A stretch of 64,000 bases of DNA from assembly GCA_943369295.1 (NCBI GenBank), contig CALRMU020000002.1, forward strand, positions 744,001 to 808,000. The letters are read 5' to 3'. Shown one piece after another: positions 17,677 through 26,359 of this stretch. How positions within the stretch are numbered: the stretch's first letter is position 1; each line of letters opens with the position of its first letter. Below the pieces are notes generated by a model that saw only the letters and a program-made list of their open reading frames with translations, ran no database searches and was not told where the DNA came from. The DNA is from JAKRSE01 sp943369295 (GTDB taxonomy: Bacteria > Armatimonadota > Fimbriimonadia > Fimbriimonadales > Fimbriimonadaceae). A program made the translations under genes and the position numbers.

Positions 17677-17890
17677 CGTGGCCCGGTTGTGGCGAAGCCT
17701 CAGCCGGGTGGACGGAGTCCATACTCAGATTGCTGCAAACCTGGCTGAGCGAAGCTCAACCAGGCTACTTTTGGCATCTAGAAATTTAGTCCGGAGCCAG
17801 CCCGTCGAGTGGCCCTGAGGAACGAAGGGACGCTCGATGGGAGAGAAAAAGTCACCCTCTTCCCAGGAAGAGGGGCGGGGTGATGGCTCA
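17677..17890 (+). repeat. Composite intergenic hairpin repeat (modules B + C, copy 1)
   Basis: Several palindromes in a row. At 17682-17708 CCCGG..CCGGG has a central GGCGAAGCC. At 17740-17764 CCTGGCTGAGC is followed by GAA and GCTCAACCAGG. At about 17805-17889 two more hairpins follow, containing CGAGTGGCCC../..CGCTCGA and CACCCTCTTCCC/GGAAGAGGG. The same modules occur in the same order and orientation at 50944-51183. No coding potential; the rest of the gene-free interval 17617-18174 holds only weak short frames. Confidence 0.8.
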
Positions 17891-18174
17891 TTCTGAACAG
17901 TAACAGCCCAAACAGCCAGCCTTGAAAATTGCGGAGATGGGCAATACTGCGACATTTCCACTGGTCAAGGACCAGTGGCACCCTGACCCGAATACTGCTC
18001 AGTCAGATCCCTGGGATGGGCTGTCTCGCCTGCTGCGGCCAGAAGTGCTAGTCCACACAAAGGTCGTCGCTGGCGGCAAACATCTAGGGCAAATAAAGAG
18101 ATCATAGGTCCCCAATCGGCCCAGAACTCCCATTAAGGAACTGTGCCGTGCACGCGCACAGTATTCACTTCACA

Positions 18175-19218
18175 ATGTCACGCTCATCCTTAGTTGCCCT
18201 GCTCTGCGCTTTGGCAGTCTGCGGCGGGGCATTTGTCAACCCGGTCAAGATCAAAGAAGGAACTCTGGCCGCAGTCAACAAGGCAGAAAACACCCTGTCG
18301 CTCATCGATCTGGCTACGGGAAAGACTCACGTCAAGCTGCCAACCGGTCCCCATCCTCAGGAAGTCGTCTTTTCACCAGATGGTTCACTCGGCGTTGTCT
18401 CCAACATGGGGCATGGCGGAGTGAACATGGGAAGGACCTTGACCCTCGTTGACCTCGCCAACCAAAAGGTGAAGGGAGAGATAGATCTAGGAGATCATGG
18501 TGCTCCCCACGGTCTCGTTTTTCTTGATAAAAACACCCTGCTCTACACATCTCATCAATCGGATTCTTTGGTGAGTGTCAACCTTAAGGTTAATAAGATC
18601 GACAAAGCCGTAGCATCGGGTGGCAGAGGAACTCATTTGGTTGTCCTGGCGCCTGATAAAAAGACTGCCTACACAGTCAACGCCGTCAGTCAGGATGTGA
18701 GCGTTATCGATCTCGCAGCATGGAAGGTGACCAAGAGAATCGCCTGCGGCGTGAGAGCAGAGGGGATTTCTATCTCTCCTGATGGCAGGCAGGTCGCTGT
18801 AGGGAACATGGGAGGCAACACTGTCTCCATTATCGATACGGCTAAGAATGAGGTTGTGAAAACCTTGGAAGGAACCCTTGCCCCGATACGAACCTTCTAC
18901 ACTTCGGATAGCTCAAAACTCTTGGTCTCCTGCGCAGCGACAGGAGACCTTGCTGTTTTTGATGCCAAGACCCTTGTCGAAATCAAGAGAATTCCCCTGG
19001 GAGAAATCAAGGACTTGCAGCTCGTTCAGGGACCAAACCCTATTCCAATGAACTTCGATCGCCACCCAGCTGGTGGCTATTTCTTTGTCGTCATCATCAA
19101 TGCCAACGCCGTCGTCATGTTTGATGAAGCTAACCTAAAGGTTGAAAGAGTTTTCTCAACTGGAAACCTGCCAGATGGCATTGGAGTCACTGCGGCTAAA
19201 CCCCGAATTCGGGCTTAG
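18175..19218 (+). CDS. Secreted YVTN-family beta-propeller protein
   Basis: 347 residues from ATG 18175 (a GTG 27 bp upstream is possible). A signal peptide (MSRSSLVALLCALAVCGGAF) is followed by 40-residue YncE/YVTN repeats, e.g. NTLSLIDLATGKTHVKLPTG, DVSVIDLAAWKVTKRIACG, NTVSIIDTAKNEVVKTLEG and LAVFDAKTLVEIKRIPLG. These form a seven-bladed propeller in the periplasm or on the surface and usually bind ligands or DNA. The stop overlaps the convergent oxidoreductase stop by 4 bp, leaving no room for a terminator. Confidence 0.85.
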   Translation: MSRSSLVALLCALAVCGGAFVNPVKIKEGTLAAVNKAENTLSLIDLATGKTHVKLPTGPHPQEVVFSPDGSLGVVSNMGHGGVNMGRTLTLVDLANQKVKGEIDLGDHGAPHGLVFLDKNTLLYTSHQSDSLVSVNLKVNKIDKAVASGGRGTHLVVLAPDKKTAYTVNAVSQDVSVIDLAAWKVTKRIACGVRAEGISISPDGRQVAVGNMGGNTVSIIDTAKNEVVKTLEGTLAPIRTFYTSDSSKLLVSCAATGDLAVFDAKTLVEIKRIPLGEIKDLQLVQGPNPIPMNFDRHPAGGYFFVVIINANAVVMFDEANLKVERVFSTGNLPDGIGVTAAKPRIRA

Positions 19219-20213
19219 CTTTGGTTCAGAATGTCGTGAATCGGATTGTCATCGAAGTCAAGGCAGGGAATCTCCAGCCTTTCTCGCCGGCGAATCGATT
19301 CGTAGCCAGTGAAGATAATCTCCGCCGCTCGCATAGCTTTTTGCAGCGAGACTTCTGATTCAATGCCAGATTCATAGCAGTCGAGAATGTGAGACATCAT
19401 AGCCCTCATCTGCCCTTCACCATCTGGTTGAATGGTCGGGACGACAAATGCAGGATCATCGTAGACCCGCACATTCCTAAACTCGCCATCCCAAGAGATT
19501 TCGAAAAAGCCCTTCTCTCCTGTCAGGCGAAGACCACCCCAAATCTCCATATCAGGTCCGCCGCACTGAATTGTGCCCCGAACTCCATTCTCAAAGACAA
19601 GATTCGCTGTGCAGATTCCTTCTGCCGGAACATCAAAGTAGTTGACTCTGGTGCTGGTATCGGCTGCCGCCATGATCCATCGGCCCGGACTCTCATTCAT
19701 CATCGACATGGCTTGATCGAAGGTGTGGGTGCCGCAGTCTAAAAAGTGAGGCGGAGAAAACATCTCCAGCCTAAGCGGAGCTCCAAAAACGCCCTCCTGC
19801 ATCCACTTTCTGGCAAGGAGGCTGCCCTCGGCAAAGCGCCTTTGATGGCTGAAGGTGAGCACCACACCAGAGCTTTTGGCAAGATCGGCCATTTCTCGGC
19901 ACTCACCCCAGGTTTGAGCCATGGGCTTTTCGCTGTGGACACACTTGACACCAGCATCAACACAGTCTCTAAAGATAGGAAGGTGAAGGGCAGTCCAGAG
20001 GCTGGTGATCACCATTTCCGGCTTCACCGCATCCAACATAACCTTATGGTTAGTGAAGGTGGCAGCCTGCTCAAACCCAAAGTCGCCCTTGGCACTTTCG
20101 GCAGAAGTCTGGTTCACGTCGCAGATCCCCACAACTTCGTATCGGGAATCGTAGGGAAGAGCCGCTATGTGGGCTCTGCCCCTGCCGCCACAGCCGATAA
20201 TCGCCGTCCTCAT
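19215..20213 (-). CDS. Gfo/Idh/MocA family oxidoreductase
   Basis: 332 residues. The N-terminal Rossmann fold has AIIGCGGRGRAHIAAL, the nucleotide-binding acidic end of beta-2 in VVGICDVN, and the catalytic-lysine motif in VHSEKPMAQT. A C-terminal alpha/beta substrate domain follows (GTHTFDQAMSMMN). Such enzymes oxidise or reduce sugars and inositols with NAD(P). The substrate is not readable. It lies 48 bp downstream of the DAHP synthase gene on the same strand and may be co-transcribed with it. Confidence 0.88.
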   Translation of the reverse strand: MRTAIIGCGGRGRAHIAALPYDSRYEVVGICDVNQTSAESAKGDFGFEQAATFTNHKVMLDAVKPEMVITSLWTALHLPIFRDCVDAGVKCVHSEKPMAQTWGECREMADLAKSSGVVLTFSHQRRFAEGSLLARKWMQEGVFGAPLRLEMFSPPHFLDCGTHTFDQAMSMMNESPGRWIMAAADTSTRVNYFDVPAEGICTANLVFENGVRGTIQCGGPDMEIWGGLRLTGEKGFFEISWDGEFRNVRVYDDPAFVVPTIQPDGEGQMRAMMSHILDCYESGIESEVSLQKAMRAAEIIFTGYESIRRRERLEIPCLDFDDNPIHDILNQS

Positions 20214-20261
20214 GCTTCAACTTTAGCTGAAGAAGATCAGATAAAGCAGGCGTATCGGGGT

Positions 20262-21317
20262 CTATTTTCTGCTTCGCACAGCTTCGGCCAGGGCGTCAAG
20301 CAGGGGCACCGTCTCGTCAAAGCTCAGGCAGGGGTCAGTGATGCTCATGCCGTAGGCCAGGCTCCCGCATTCGGGCCAGTTCTGTCTGCCCCCAACTAAA
20401 AAGCTCTCCATCATCACTCCCGAAATTGATTCGGAACCCTCAGTAATCTGCTTCGCGAGGTCCAAAACTACAGCCTTCTGCTTTTCAAGGTCTTTGCCGC
20501 TGTTATCGTGGCTGGCGTCCACCATCACTCTGGCAGCCAAACCTTCGGCAGCCAATTGATCGCATGCTTTGCCGATAGAATACTTATCGTAATTCGGGCC
20601 AGTATCCTTGCCTCCGCGAAGAACAATGTGGCAGCTGGGGTTGCCTCGTGACCTAAAGTGAGCAGCGACTCCATCCTTCGTGTTGCTGGCAAACCAATGA
20701 GGCTCTCTAGCGGCAATCACTCCTTCAATTGCGGTCGAAATTCTGCCTTCGGTTGGGTTTTTAAACCCGACAGGCATAGATAGTCCGCTCGCCAATTCTC
20801 TATGAGGCTGGCTTGCACTCGTTCGGGCTCCGACGCATCCCCAGCAGATAAAGTCGCTGATGTACTGAGGAACGGTCATGTCCAAGTATTCGGTTGCCAA
20901 AGGAAGACCGAGGTCGGTCAGTTCACTTAGCAAAGTGCGGGCATCGCGCAGGCCGCGGTTAATCTTGTGGCTGCCGCTCAGTTCGGGGTCATAAATAAAA
21001 CCTTTCCAACCCACTGTGGTTCGTGGCTTTTCAAAGTAAGCCCTCATCACAATCAGCAGATCATCGGCCAATCGGTCTGCTTCAGCCTTCAGCTTTTTGC
21101 CGTACTCCAGTGCAGCGTCGGGATAGTGGATGCTGCAGGGGCCTACAATGACCATCAGGCGCTTGTCTTCTCCTGCGAGCACCGCTTCAACGTCTCGACG
21201 TGCTTTCGAAACCATCTCTGCAGCCTGGGGTGAGAGGGGAATTTCTTCAATAAGGATCGCCGGAGAAACCAGAGGTCGAGTCTGTTCAATCCTTAGGTCG
21301 TCAATTCGGGGATCCAT
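20262..21317 (-). CDS. 3-deoxy-7-phosphoheptulonate synthase, class I (AroF/G/H type)
   Basis: 351 residues from ATG 21317, chosen because the family begins with a (D)DLRI motif (here MDPRIDDLRI); a TTG 33 bp upstream is possible. Typical type I-alpha motifs are visible: VIVGPCSIHYPDAALEYGKKL, RAYFEKPRTTVGWKG, GARTSASQPHRELASGLSMP, CHIVLRGGKD and MVDASHDNSGK. It condenses PEP and erythrose-4-phosphate, the first step of the shikimate pathway. The C-terminal pattern matches E. coli-type enzymes known for aromatic-amino-acid feedback; the feedback specificity cannot be assigned. aroE of the same pathway is at 42410. Confidence 0.93.
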   Translation of the reverse strand: MDPRIDDLRIEQTRPLVSPAILIEEIPLSPQAAEMVSKARRDVEAVLAGEDKRLMVIVGPCSIHYPDAALEYGKKLKAEADRLADDLLIVMRAYFEKPRTTVGWKGFIYDPELSGSHKINRGLRDARTLLSELTDLGLPLATEYLDMTVPQYISDFICWGCVGARTSASQPHRELASGLSMPVGFKNPTEGRISTAIEGVIAAREPHWFASNTKDGVAAHFRSRGNPSCHIVLRGGKDTGPNYDKYSIGKACDQLAAEGLAARVMVDASHDNSGKDLEKQKAVVLDLAKQITEGSESISGVMMESFLVGGRQNWPECGSLAYGMSITDPCLSFDETVPLLDALAEAVRSRK

Positions 21318-21434
21318 GGTTGTGTACGGTACCGGGCTGGGTCGCTGCAACCTCGGCCCGACTGGGCCAAGGTGTCTATTCAGCTCGGTTTTGTGTCGTT
21401 TGGAACGGCTCTAAATTGATTTTTATTGAGGTTT

Positions 21435-22180
21435 CCCACCCCCTAAATCCCCCTCCGATTCGCTTCGCTGGAGGGGGACTTGTTTGGATTTTAGGCGGTT
21501 TTCGACTCTTGCCTGACGGCTCGGTCGAAAACCGCTAGTGAGGGGAGAGTTTGAATCCTGGATAGCGCTGTTCTAGCCTGCAGAAGCATTGGAGAATCTT
21601 TCGTGGCCTGGTTCAGCTTTGCATAGCCAGGAACTGACCAGATCTTAAATGCCCCTGCCTCTGCCCAGGAATCTTTACTAGGCTCCCACCCCCTAAATCC
21701 CCCTCCGTTTCGCTTCGCTTGAGGGGGACTTGTTTACATAAATGGCGGTTTTCGACCCTTCGCCTGTCGGCTTGGTCGAAAACCGCTTGTGGGGGGAGAG
21801 TTTGAATCCTGGATAGCGCTGTTCTAGCCTGCAGAAGCAATGGAGAATCTTTCGTGGCCTGGTTCAGCTTTGCATATCCAGGAGCTGACCAGATCTTAAA
21901 TGCCCCTGCCTCTGCCCAGGAATCTTTACTAGGCTCCCACCCCCTAAATCCCCCTCCGAATCGCTTCGCTGGAGGGGGACTTGTTTAAATGAATGGCGGT
22001 TTTCGACCCTTCGCCTGTCGGCTTGGTCGAAAACCGCTCGTGGGGGGAGAGTTTGAATCATGGCTGGTGCCGTTCTAGTCTGCAGAAGCAGCGGCAAGTA
22101 TCTTTGAAACTAAGCTTTCAGTTCCTGGTTCAGCTTTGTTGAGCCAGGAACTGACCAACTCCTGAATAACCCTGCCCTCA
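21435..22180 (+). repeat. Three tandem copies of a ~250-bp hairpin-rich unit
   Basis: Units begin at 21435, 21685 and 21936 (spacing 250 and 251 bp). Each contains hairpin A1 (CCCCCTCC .. GGAGGGGG), hairpin A2 (GCGGTTTTCGACC .. GGTCGAAAACCGC) and, ~70 bp later, module D (CCTGGTTCAGC .. GCATAGCCAGG). A1-A2 recurs at 50723-50823 and 51316-51416. The minus strand of each copy encodes a similar frame that includes RRRVENR and EGDLGGG, which follows from the repeat and is unlikely to be a protein. It fills the interval between the DAHP synthase start and fabZ. Confidence 0.88.
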
Positions 22181-22291
22181 GCATTTTAAAAAGCTCACTG
22201 GGGCCACAAAGAGTCTGATAACTAGTGAGTTTCACCATCTACAGCCAGACCAGTCCCCACCAGCAGCCCTGTCAGGGATACAATCAGAGGA

Positions 22292-22729
22292 ATGGTTGCC
22301 TACGGTGTAACAGAGATTCAAAAAATCCTTCCTCACAGGTTCCCCATGCTGTTGGTGGATAGGGTTTTGAGCTGCGATCCGGGCAAGTCTGCCGTGACTC
22401 TCAAAAATGTGACGGTAAACGAAGCCTTCTTCGAGGGCCACTACCCAGGCATGCCCTTGATGCCGGGCGTCTTAATCGTAGAAGCGATGGCCCAGTCTGG
22501 CGCAGTCATGCTGATGGCAGAAAACCCAACCGGAAGCATGGTTCCTGTCATCGGAGCCATCGATAACGTGCGATTTCGACGAATGGTAGTGCCGGGAGAT
22601 CAGCTCATTATGTCTATTGAATTGATGTGGTTTAAATCTGGCGCGGGCAAGATTAAAGGCAAAGCGGAAGTTGAAGGGCAGCTCGCCGCAGAAATGGAGC
22701 TGGTTTTCAAACTGGTGCCTAGAGGCTAA
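22292..22729 (+). CDS. fabZ: 3-hydroxyacyl-[acyl-carrier-protein] dehydratase FabZ
   Basis: 145 residues, normal for FabZ. The hot-dog fold signatures are ILPHRFPMLLVDRV and FFEGHYPGMPLMPGVLIVEAMAQ, with catalytic H50 and E64. It dehydrates 3-hydroxyacyl-ACP in type II fatty acid synthesis. It is the first gene of a tight fabZ-lpxA-lpxB operon, 2 bp before lpxA, an arrangement common where fatty acid flux is shared with lipid A synthesis. Confidence 0.96.
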   Translation: MVAYGVTEIQKILPHRFPMLLVDRVLSCDPGKSAVTLKNVTVNEAFFEGHYPGMPLMPGVLIVEAMAQSGAVMLMAENPTGSMVPVIGAIDNVRFRRMVVPGDQLIMSIELMWFKSGAGKIKGKAEVEGQLAAEMELVFKLVPRG

Positions 22730-22731
22730 AC

Positions 22732-23520
22732 TTGGCAGACATTCACCCCCTGGCATGGGTTGACCCCACGGCTGAAATCGGAGCTGATGTAAAAATCGGC
22801 CCCTTCTGCAGTGTCGGCGCAGGCGTTCAGCTCGGCAGAGGCTGTGTTCTTGAAAGCCACGTCACCATCATTTCGGGCACCACAGCCGGAGAAGACAACA
22901 AGTTTCACCAGGGCGCGATCATCGGTGGCGACCCACAGGACACCAAATATCACGGCGAACCCACCTTCCTGAAAATTGGTGATCGCAACACCTTCCGCGA
23001 GTACGTTACGGTTCACCGAGCGACAGGCGAGGGGATGTACACCACAGTCGGCAGCGACAACTACCTTATGGCCTTTGTCCACTTGGGCCACAACGTCACT
23101 CTGCAAGACAAGATCACCATCGCTAACGGAGTCGGAGTTTCTGGCCACGTTCTGATTGAAGATATGGTGACCATTGGCGGCATGACGGGGGTCCACCAGT
23201 TTGTTCGGGTCGGACGCATGGCAATGCTGGCCGGCATGAGCCGTATCAACCGAGATGCTCCGCCTTTCATGATCACAGGCGGAATGGATCAGGAAGTCTT
23301 TGACATCAATGCCGTGGGTCTGAGAAGATCTGGAATCACTCAGTCAGGGCGAACCGCTCTGCACAAGGCCTGCAAGCTGCTCTTCAAGTCTCAACTCGCC
23401 ACCCAGTCTGCTTTGGAAATTGTGGAAAGGGAAGTCGAGCAGACGCCAGAAGTCTTAGAACTCATTGGCTTTGTTGAGCACACACGGCTCGGCAAAAACG
23501 GACGCGGCAATCAGAGATGA
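22732..23520 (+). CDS. lpxA: UDP-N-acetylglucosamine O-acyltransferase LpxA
   Basis: 262 residues from a TTG start 2 bp after the fabZ stop; no better start is available upstream. Left-handed beta-helix hexapeptide repeats run through the first 190 residues (IHPLAWVDPTAEIG, VKIGPFCSVG, LESHVTIISG), with the catalytic His in FVHLGHNVTL. A helical C-terminal domain follows. It performs the first step of lipid A biosynthesis, showing a lipopolysaccharide outer membrane. The stop overlaps the lpxB start (ATGA). Confidence 0.95.
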   Translation: MADIHPLAWVDPTAEIGADVKIGPFCSVGAGVQLGRGCVLESHVTIISGTTAGEDNKFHQGAIIGGDPQDTKYHGEPTFLKIGDRNTFREYVTVHRATGEGMYTTVGSDNYLMAFVHLGHNVTLQDKITIANGVGVSGHVLIEDMVTIGGMTGVHQFVRVGRMAMLAGMSRINRDAPPFMITGGMDQEVFDINAVGLRRSGITQSGRTALHKACKLLFKSQLATQSALEIVEREVEQTPEVLELIGFVEHTRLGKNGRGNQR

Positions 23521-24602
23521 AGGTGTTCTTCTCGGCGGGAGAAGCGTCGGGTGACACTTACGCCAGCCTCATCGCTAAAGAACTGTCTCGCTGGGTTCCT
23601 CTTTCAGAAATGTCTGGGGTCGGAGGCAGGCGCATGGAAGAAGCAGGGATCAAGATCCTGGCTTCAAGCCGCACTTGGGGTGCGATGGGAATCTATCAAA
23701 GCCTCAAAGTCGCGCCGAGAATTGCCATTGCTTACTATCGCATCAGGGCCCGTCTGGCCAAAGAAAAGCCCGGCCTTCTCATCGCCATCGATTTCGGCTT
23801 CTTCAACATCCGTCTGGCCAATTGGGCAAAAAAGAAAGGATGGAAGGTGATCTACTTCATCCCTCCTGGCAGCTGGAGGCGAGACAAACAGGGCAGGGAT
23901 CTACCCTTCATTACTGATCACATCATCACCCCCTTTCCTTGGTCCGCCGATCTGCTGAATCAGATGGGGGCTTCTGTTTCGTTTTGGGGACACCCCTTGG
24001 CTGAGATGGTCGCCAAAACGCCAGATCAAGATGTAAGAGAGGGCATCGCTCTTCTGCCAGGCAGTCGAATGCATGAGGTGCAGTACAACCTGCCCGTCAT
24101 GGCAGAAGCGGCCAAGCAGCTTCCTGGACCCTTCCGCTTTGGTGTCGCCCAGACTCTGGATGTTCAAGAGCTTGAAAGGCGATGGACAGCCTTAGGGGGG
24201 CCGCCAGCCACCTACACAGGGACTGTTCACGAAGTTCTGAAATCAAGCCGAGCCGCGATCGTGTGCAGCGGTACGGCTACTCTCGAATCGGCTTTGTGTC
24301 TTTGCCCCTGCTGCGTGATCTACCGAGGTTCAGCCATGATGAACCTTGAGTACAAAATCGTTAATCCTAAGTTCGATTTCTTTGCTCTGCCTAACATCTT
24401 GGCGGGTAGAAAGATTGTTGGAGAGCTTCTACAGGAGCAGGCGACGGGTGAGAATATCGTCTCCGCTTTGAAGCAGGTTTTGGATGGACCAGGTAGGGAG
24501 GCTCAACTCGCCGAATTCACCAAGATCAAAGATGAGCTTTCGGGCAGTCGAGTCCTCGAGCAGACTGCGGAAAAAGCAGCCGAACTTCTTGGTCTGGCAT
24601 AA
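23517..24602 (+). CDS. lpxB: Lipid-A-disaccharide synthase LpxB
   Basis: 361 residues. GT19 features are visible: the N-terminal FFSAGEASGDTYASLIAKEL, GVGGRRMEEAG, the segment IDFGFFNIRLANWAKKKG, and YFIPPGSWRRDKQGR where the usual SPQVWAW-type motif stands. It condenses UDP-diacylglucosamine with lipid X. It overlaps lpxA by ATGA. lpxC, lpxD and lpxK are not in the window. Confidence 0.93.
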   Translation: MKVFFSAGEASGDTYASLIAKELSRWVPLSEMSGVGGRRMEEAGIKILASSRTWGAMGIYQSLKVAPRIAIAYYRIRARLAKEKPGLLIAIDFGFFNIRLANWAKKKGWKVIYFIPPGSWRRDKQGRDLPFITDHIITPFPWSADLLNQMGASVSFWGHPLAEMVAKTPDQDVREGIALLPGSRMHEVQYNLPVMAEAAKQLPGPFRFGVAQTLDVQELERRWTALGGPPATYTGTVHEVLKSSRAAIVCSGTATLESALCLCPCCVIYRGSAMMNLEYKIVNPKFDFFALPNILAGRKIVGELLQEQATGENIVSALKQVLDGPGREAQLAEFTKIKDELSGSRVLEQTAEKAAELLGLA

Positions 24603-24621
24603 GATCGTACTCGGGTAGACC

Positions 24622-24722
24622 TGTGCCACTGGCAGCGCCAGTGCTGCATCTGGCCAGATGCTAGAGCGTCAGATTTGGCTCAAACTCCCAGTGGAGTGTT
24701 CATTGGCGCTGCCAGTGGCACA
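24622..24722. repeat. 101-bp element with 19-bp perfect inverted termini
   Basis: TGTGCCACTGGCAGCGCCA (24622-24640) is exactly complementary to 24704-24722. No target-site duplication and no reading frame are visible inside. A related start (GTGCCACTGGCATCGACAGT) occurs at 63531. MITE-like or a long hairpin; it lies between the convergent lpxB and DUF4038 genes. Confidence 0.8.
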
Positions 24723-24874
24723 GATCGCCTAATCAACTAGATCAAGCGTAACCTGGGTGCCTCAACCCAACTCGCGGGAATAAACCAATTTTGAACTTTG
24801 CCTTCCCGCGGGCTTAGGCAGTTGTTGGCTCTCCCACCCCTGCCCCTCCCTCTCGCCGAGCGAAAGTGAGGGGT

Positions 24875-26119
24875 TTACGGACGCCCAACGTAGAGATAAT
24901 CCCCTCCCTTGCTGACTGATTTTGCCTTTAAAACTCCGCCCTCAACCGAGCAGGGAACATCGCTCAGGTCAACCGGATCAACCGCCTTCCAGCGGCACTG
25001 CACATCAGGGTCAAGCGCAACAGGCAGATCGGTGGGAGAATAAATCACCACCAATCCCGACCGAGGAGCCCATGCGGCTGCCTGCCAGAGATTAGGGTCC
25101 TTTTTGCCAGGCTGTTTGTCCAGCAGGTCAGGACAGGGACGAAGTTCTGTCCAAGGAAGTCCTTCGAAGAACTCCTTGAGCCTGATGACAGAACCTACTC
25201 CCGGAGTCTGCATTTGTGTCTGCCAAGGCTGGCCGACCCAGCTTTCGTCGTGGTTTTCTGCAATCTCTCCTGCTTCTTTGGCCCACATCCAGATCGACCC
25301 GATTCCGTAAGTGATCCCCCCGGCCGGCGCGACAAGGTTGGACCAATAACTGGCCCGGCGAACATGAAAATCAGTCAGGTGCACGCGCTCGCCATAGGAG
25401 TGAGCATCTTCGTAATTGGGTTCAAGGTTAAGGTGCGGCAGCCGAATCTCCTGCCAGTCGTGGGCGAATCGGCCATCGACGAGGAAGCGAATATCACTCT
25501 CAATCGATCCGTGTCCGCTTTGAATTGTGGCGGCCTGGTACCAAGGTTCTTTCGCAAACTCAGGGGCAGTCCAAGTCACTCCGCAAGGGTGAAGTGTCGC
25601 CATGACTTCGGGCTTCTCCCCGAACACAGCTTGGCCTATTCGCTTCCATCTGGCCGCGACTTCGGGGTTCGTGTAGTCGCCATCACCGCCCAGAAGCCAG
25701 AAAATGTTTCTGCTCGGCATCGACTTAACCATATGTCGGCCGATTTCGATGCATTGAGCTTCGTTAAAGACCTGACCAGGGTCGATGTCGGTCAAAGTCC
25801 ACAAGATGATGGGTGCAGGGATGAGGCCGTGGGATTCGATGCGAGCGCAGCAGTCCTCGACCGACTTCCAGGCTGCTTCGTTGTAGACGAGTTTTCCTTC
25901 AACCAGATCAAAGGGGCGGCCCCAATGGGGATTCATGCATCCTCGCCACCAGCCGGCAACGAATTGAATGGAGTTAAAGCCCTGGGCTTTGCGTTGGGCC
26001 AGATAAGCGTCCCACTCTTGGGGTGTTCCACGGCACCAAAGATTCCACGCCGTGTCAGCAAGCCAGTAAAGCGGCTGTCCATTCTGGGTTAAGTGCCAAT
26101 CTTTGCGGCCAAGAGCCAT
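24875..26119 (-). CDS. DUF4038 glycoside-hydrolase-like protein (apiosidase-like)
   Basis: 414 residues, no signal peptide. The N-terminus (GQPLYWLADTAWNLWCRG, AQRKAQGFNSIQFVAGWWRG) and later segments (RNIFWLLGGDGDYTNPE, ATLHPCGVTW, IQSGHGS) match DUF4038/apiosidase-like TIM-barrel proteins, followed by a beta-rich C-terminal domain. These proteins act on plant or microbial glycans; the substrate is not certain and the cytoplasmic location is odd for such an enzyme. Flanked by repeats downstream. Confidence 0.82.
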   Translation of the reverse strand: MALGRKDWHLTQNGQPLYWLADTAWNLWCRGTPQEWDAYLAQRKAQGFNSIQFVAGWWRGCMNPHWGRPFDLVEGKLVYNEAAWKSVEDCCARIESHGLIPAPIILWTLTDIDPGQVFNEAQCIEIGRHMVKSMPSRNIFWLLGGDGDYTNPEVAARWKRIGQAVFGEKPEVMATLHPCGVTWTAPEFAKEPWYQAATIQSGHGSIESDIRFLVDGRFAHDWQEIRLPHLNLEPNYEDAHSYGERVHLTDFHVRRASYWSNLVAPAGGITYGIGSIWMWAKEAGEIAENHDESWVGQPWQTQMQTPGVGSVIRLKEFFEGLPWTELRPCPDLLDKQPGKKDPNLWQAAAWAPRSGLVVIYSPTDLPVALDPDVQCRWKAVDPVDLSDVPCSVEGGVLKAKSVSKGGDYLYVGRP

Positions 26120-26190
26120 GCAGACAAGCTACCCCGAGCTGCATTTTCCAGAAAAGCAAAGTGAAGGACTTTCTTACAATTCTCGGTTTC

Positions 26191-26206
26191 TGGCACAGGC
26201 CTTGCA
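26191..26206 (+). promoter_or_regulatory. Candidate sigma-54 (-24/-12) promoter
   Basis: CTGGCAC-AGGC-CTTGCA fits the TGGCAC-N5-TTGC consensus with exact spacing. It would direct transcription to the right, toward the GNAT gene at 26360, leaving a ~140-nt leader. No enhancer-binding site or rpoN is visible here, so it may be chance. Confidence 0.35.
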
Positions 26207-26359
26207 TCAACTTAAATTGTCATCCATAGACAGAGAGATGGTTCCTGCCAGCCACAAAAGTGGCGGCAAATCGGGATTCATCCGTAAATCTAAATTGGCC
26301 AGGGGGGAGGAGAGACCCTTCTGGTCATTCTTTTTTGCCTCGTGCATAATCGCTGGACT

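Noticed and set aside
17922..18107. 61-codon frame from TTG before the YVTN gene
   Set aside because: No family, no ribosome binding site, and it lies next to the hairpin cluster.
21613..22097. Two similar minus-strand frames (75 and 77 codons) containing RRRVENR and EGDLGGG
   Set aside because: They arise because the tandem units are copied; the same frame appears at 51244 and 50540 inside the same hairpins. No ribosome binding site and no family, so treated as repeat-derived noise.
21435..22180. CRISPR array
   Set aside because: Units are about 250 bp and conserved over their whole length, with no short constant repeat and variable spacers, and no cas genes.
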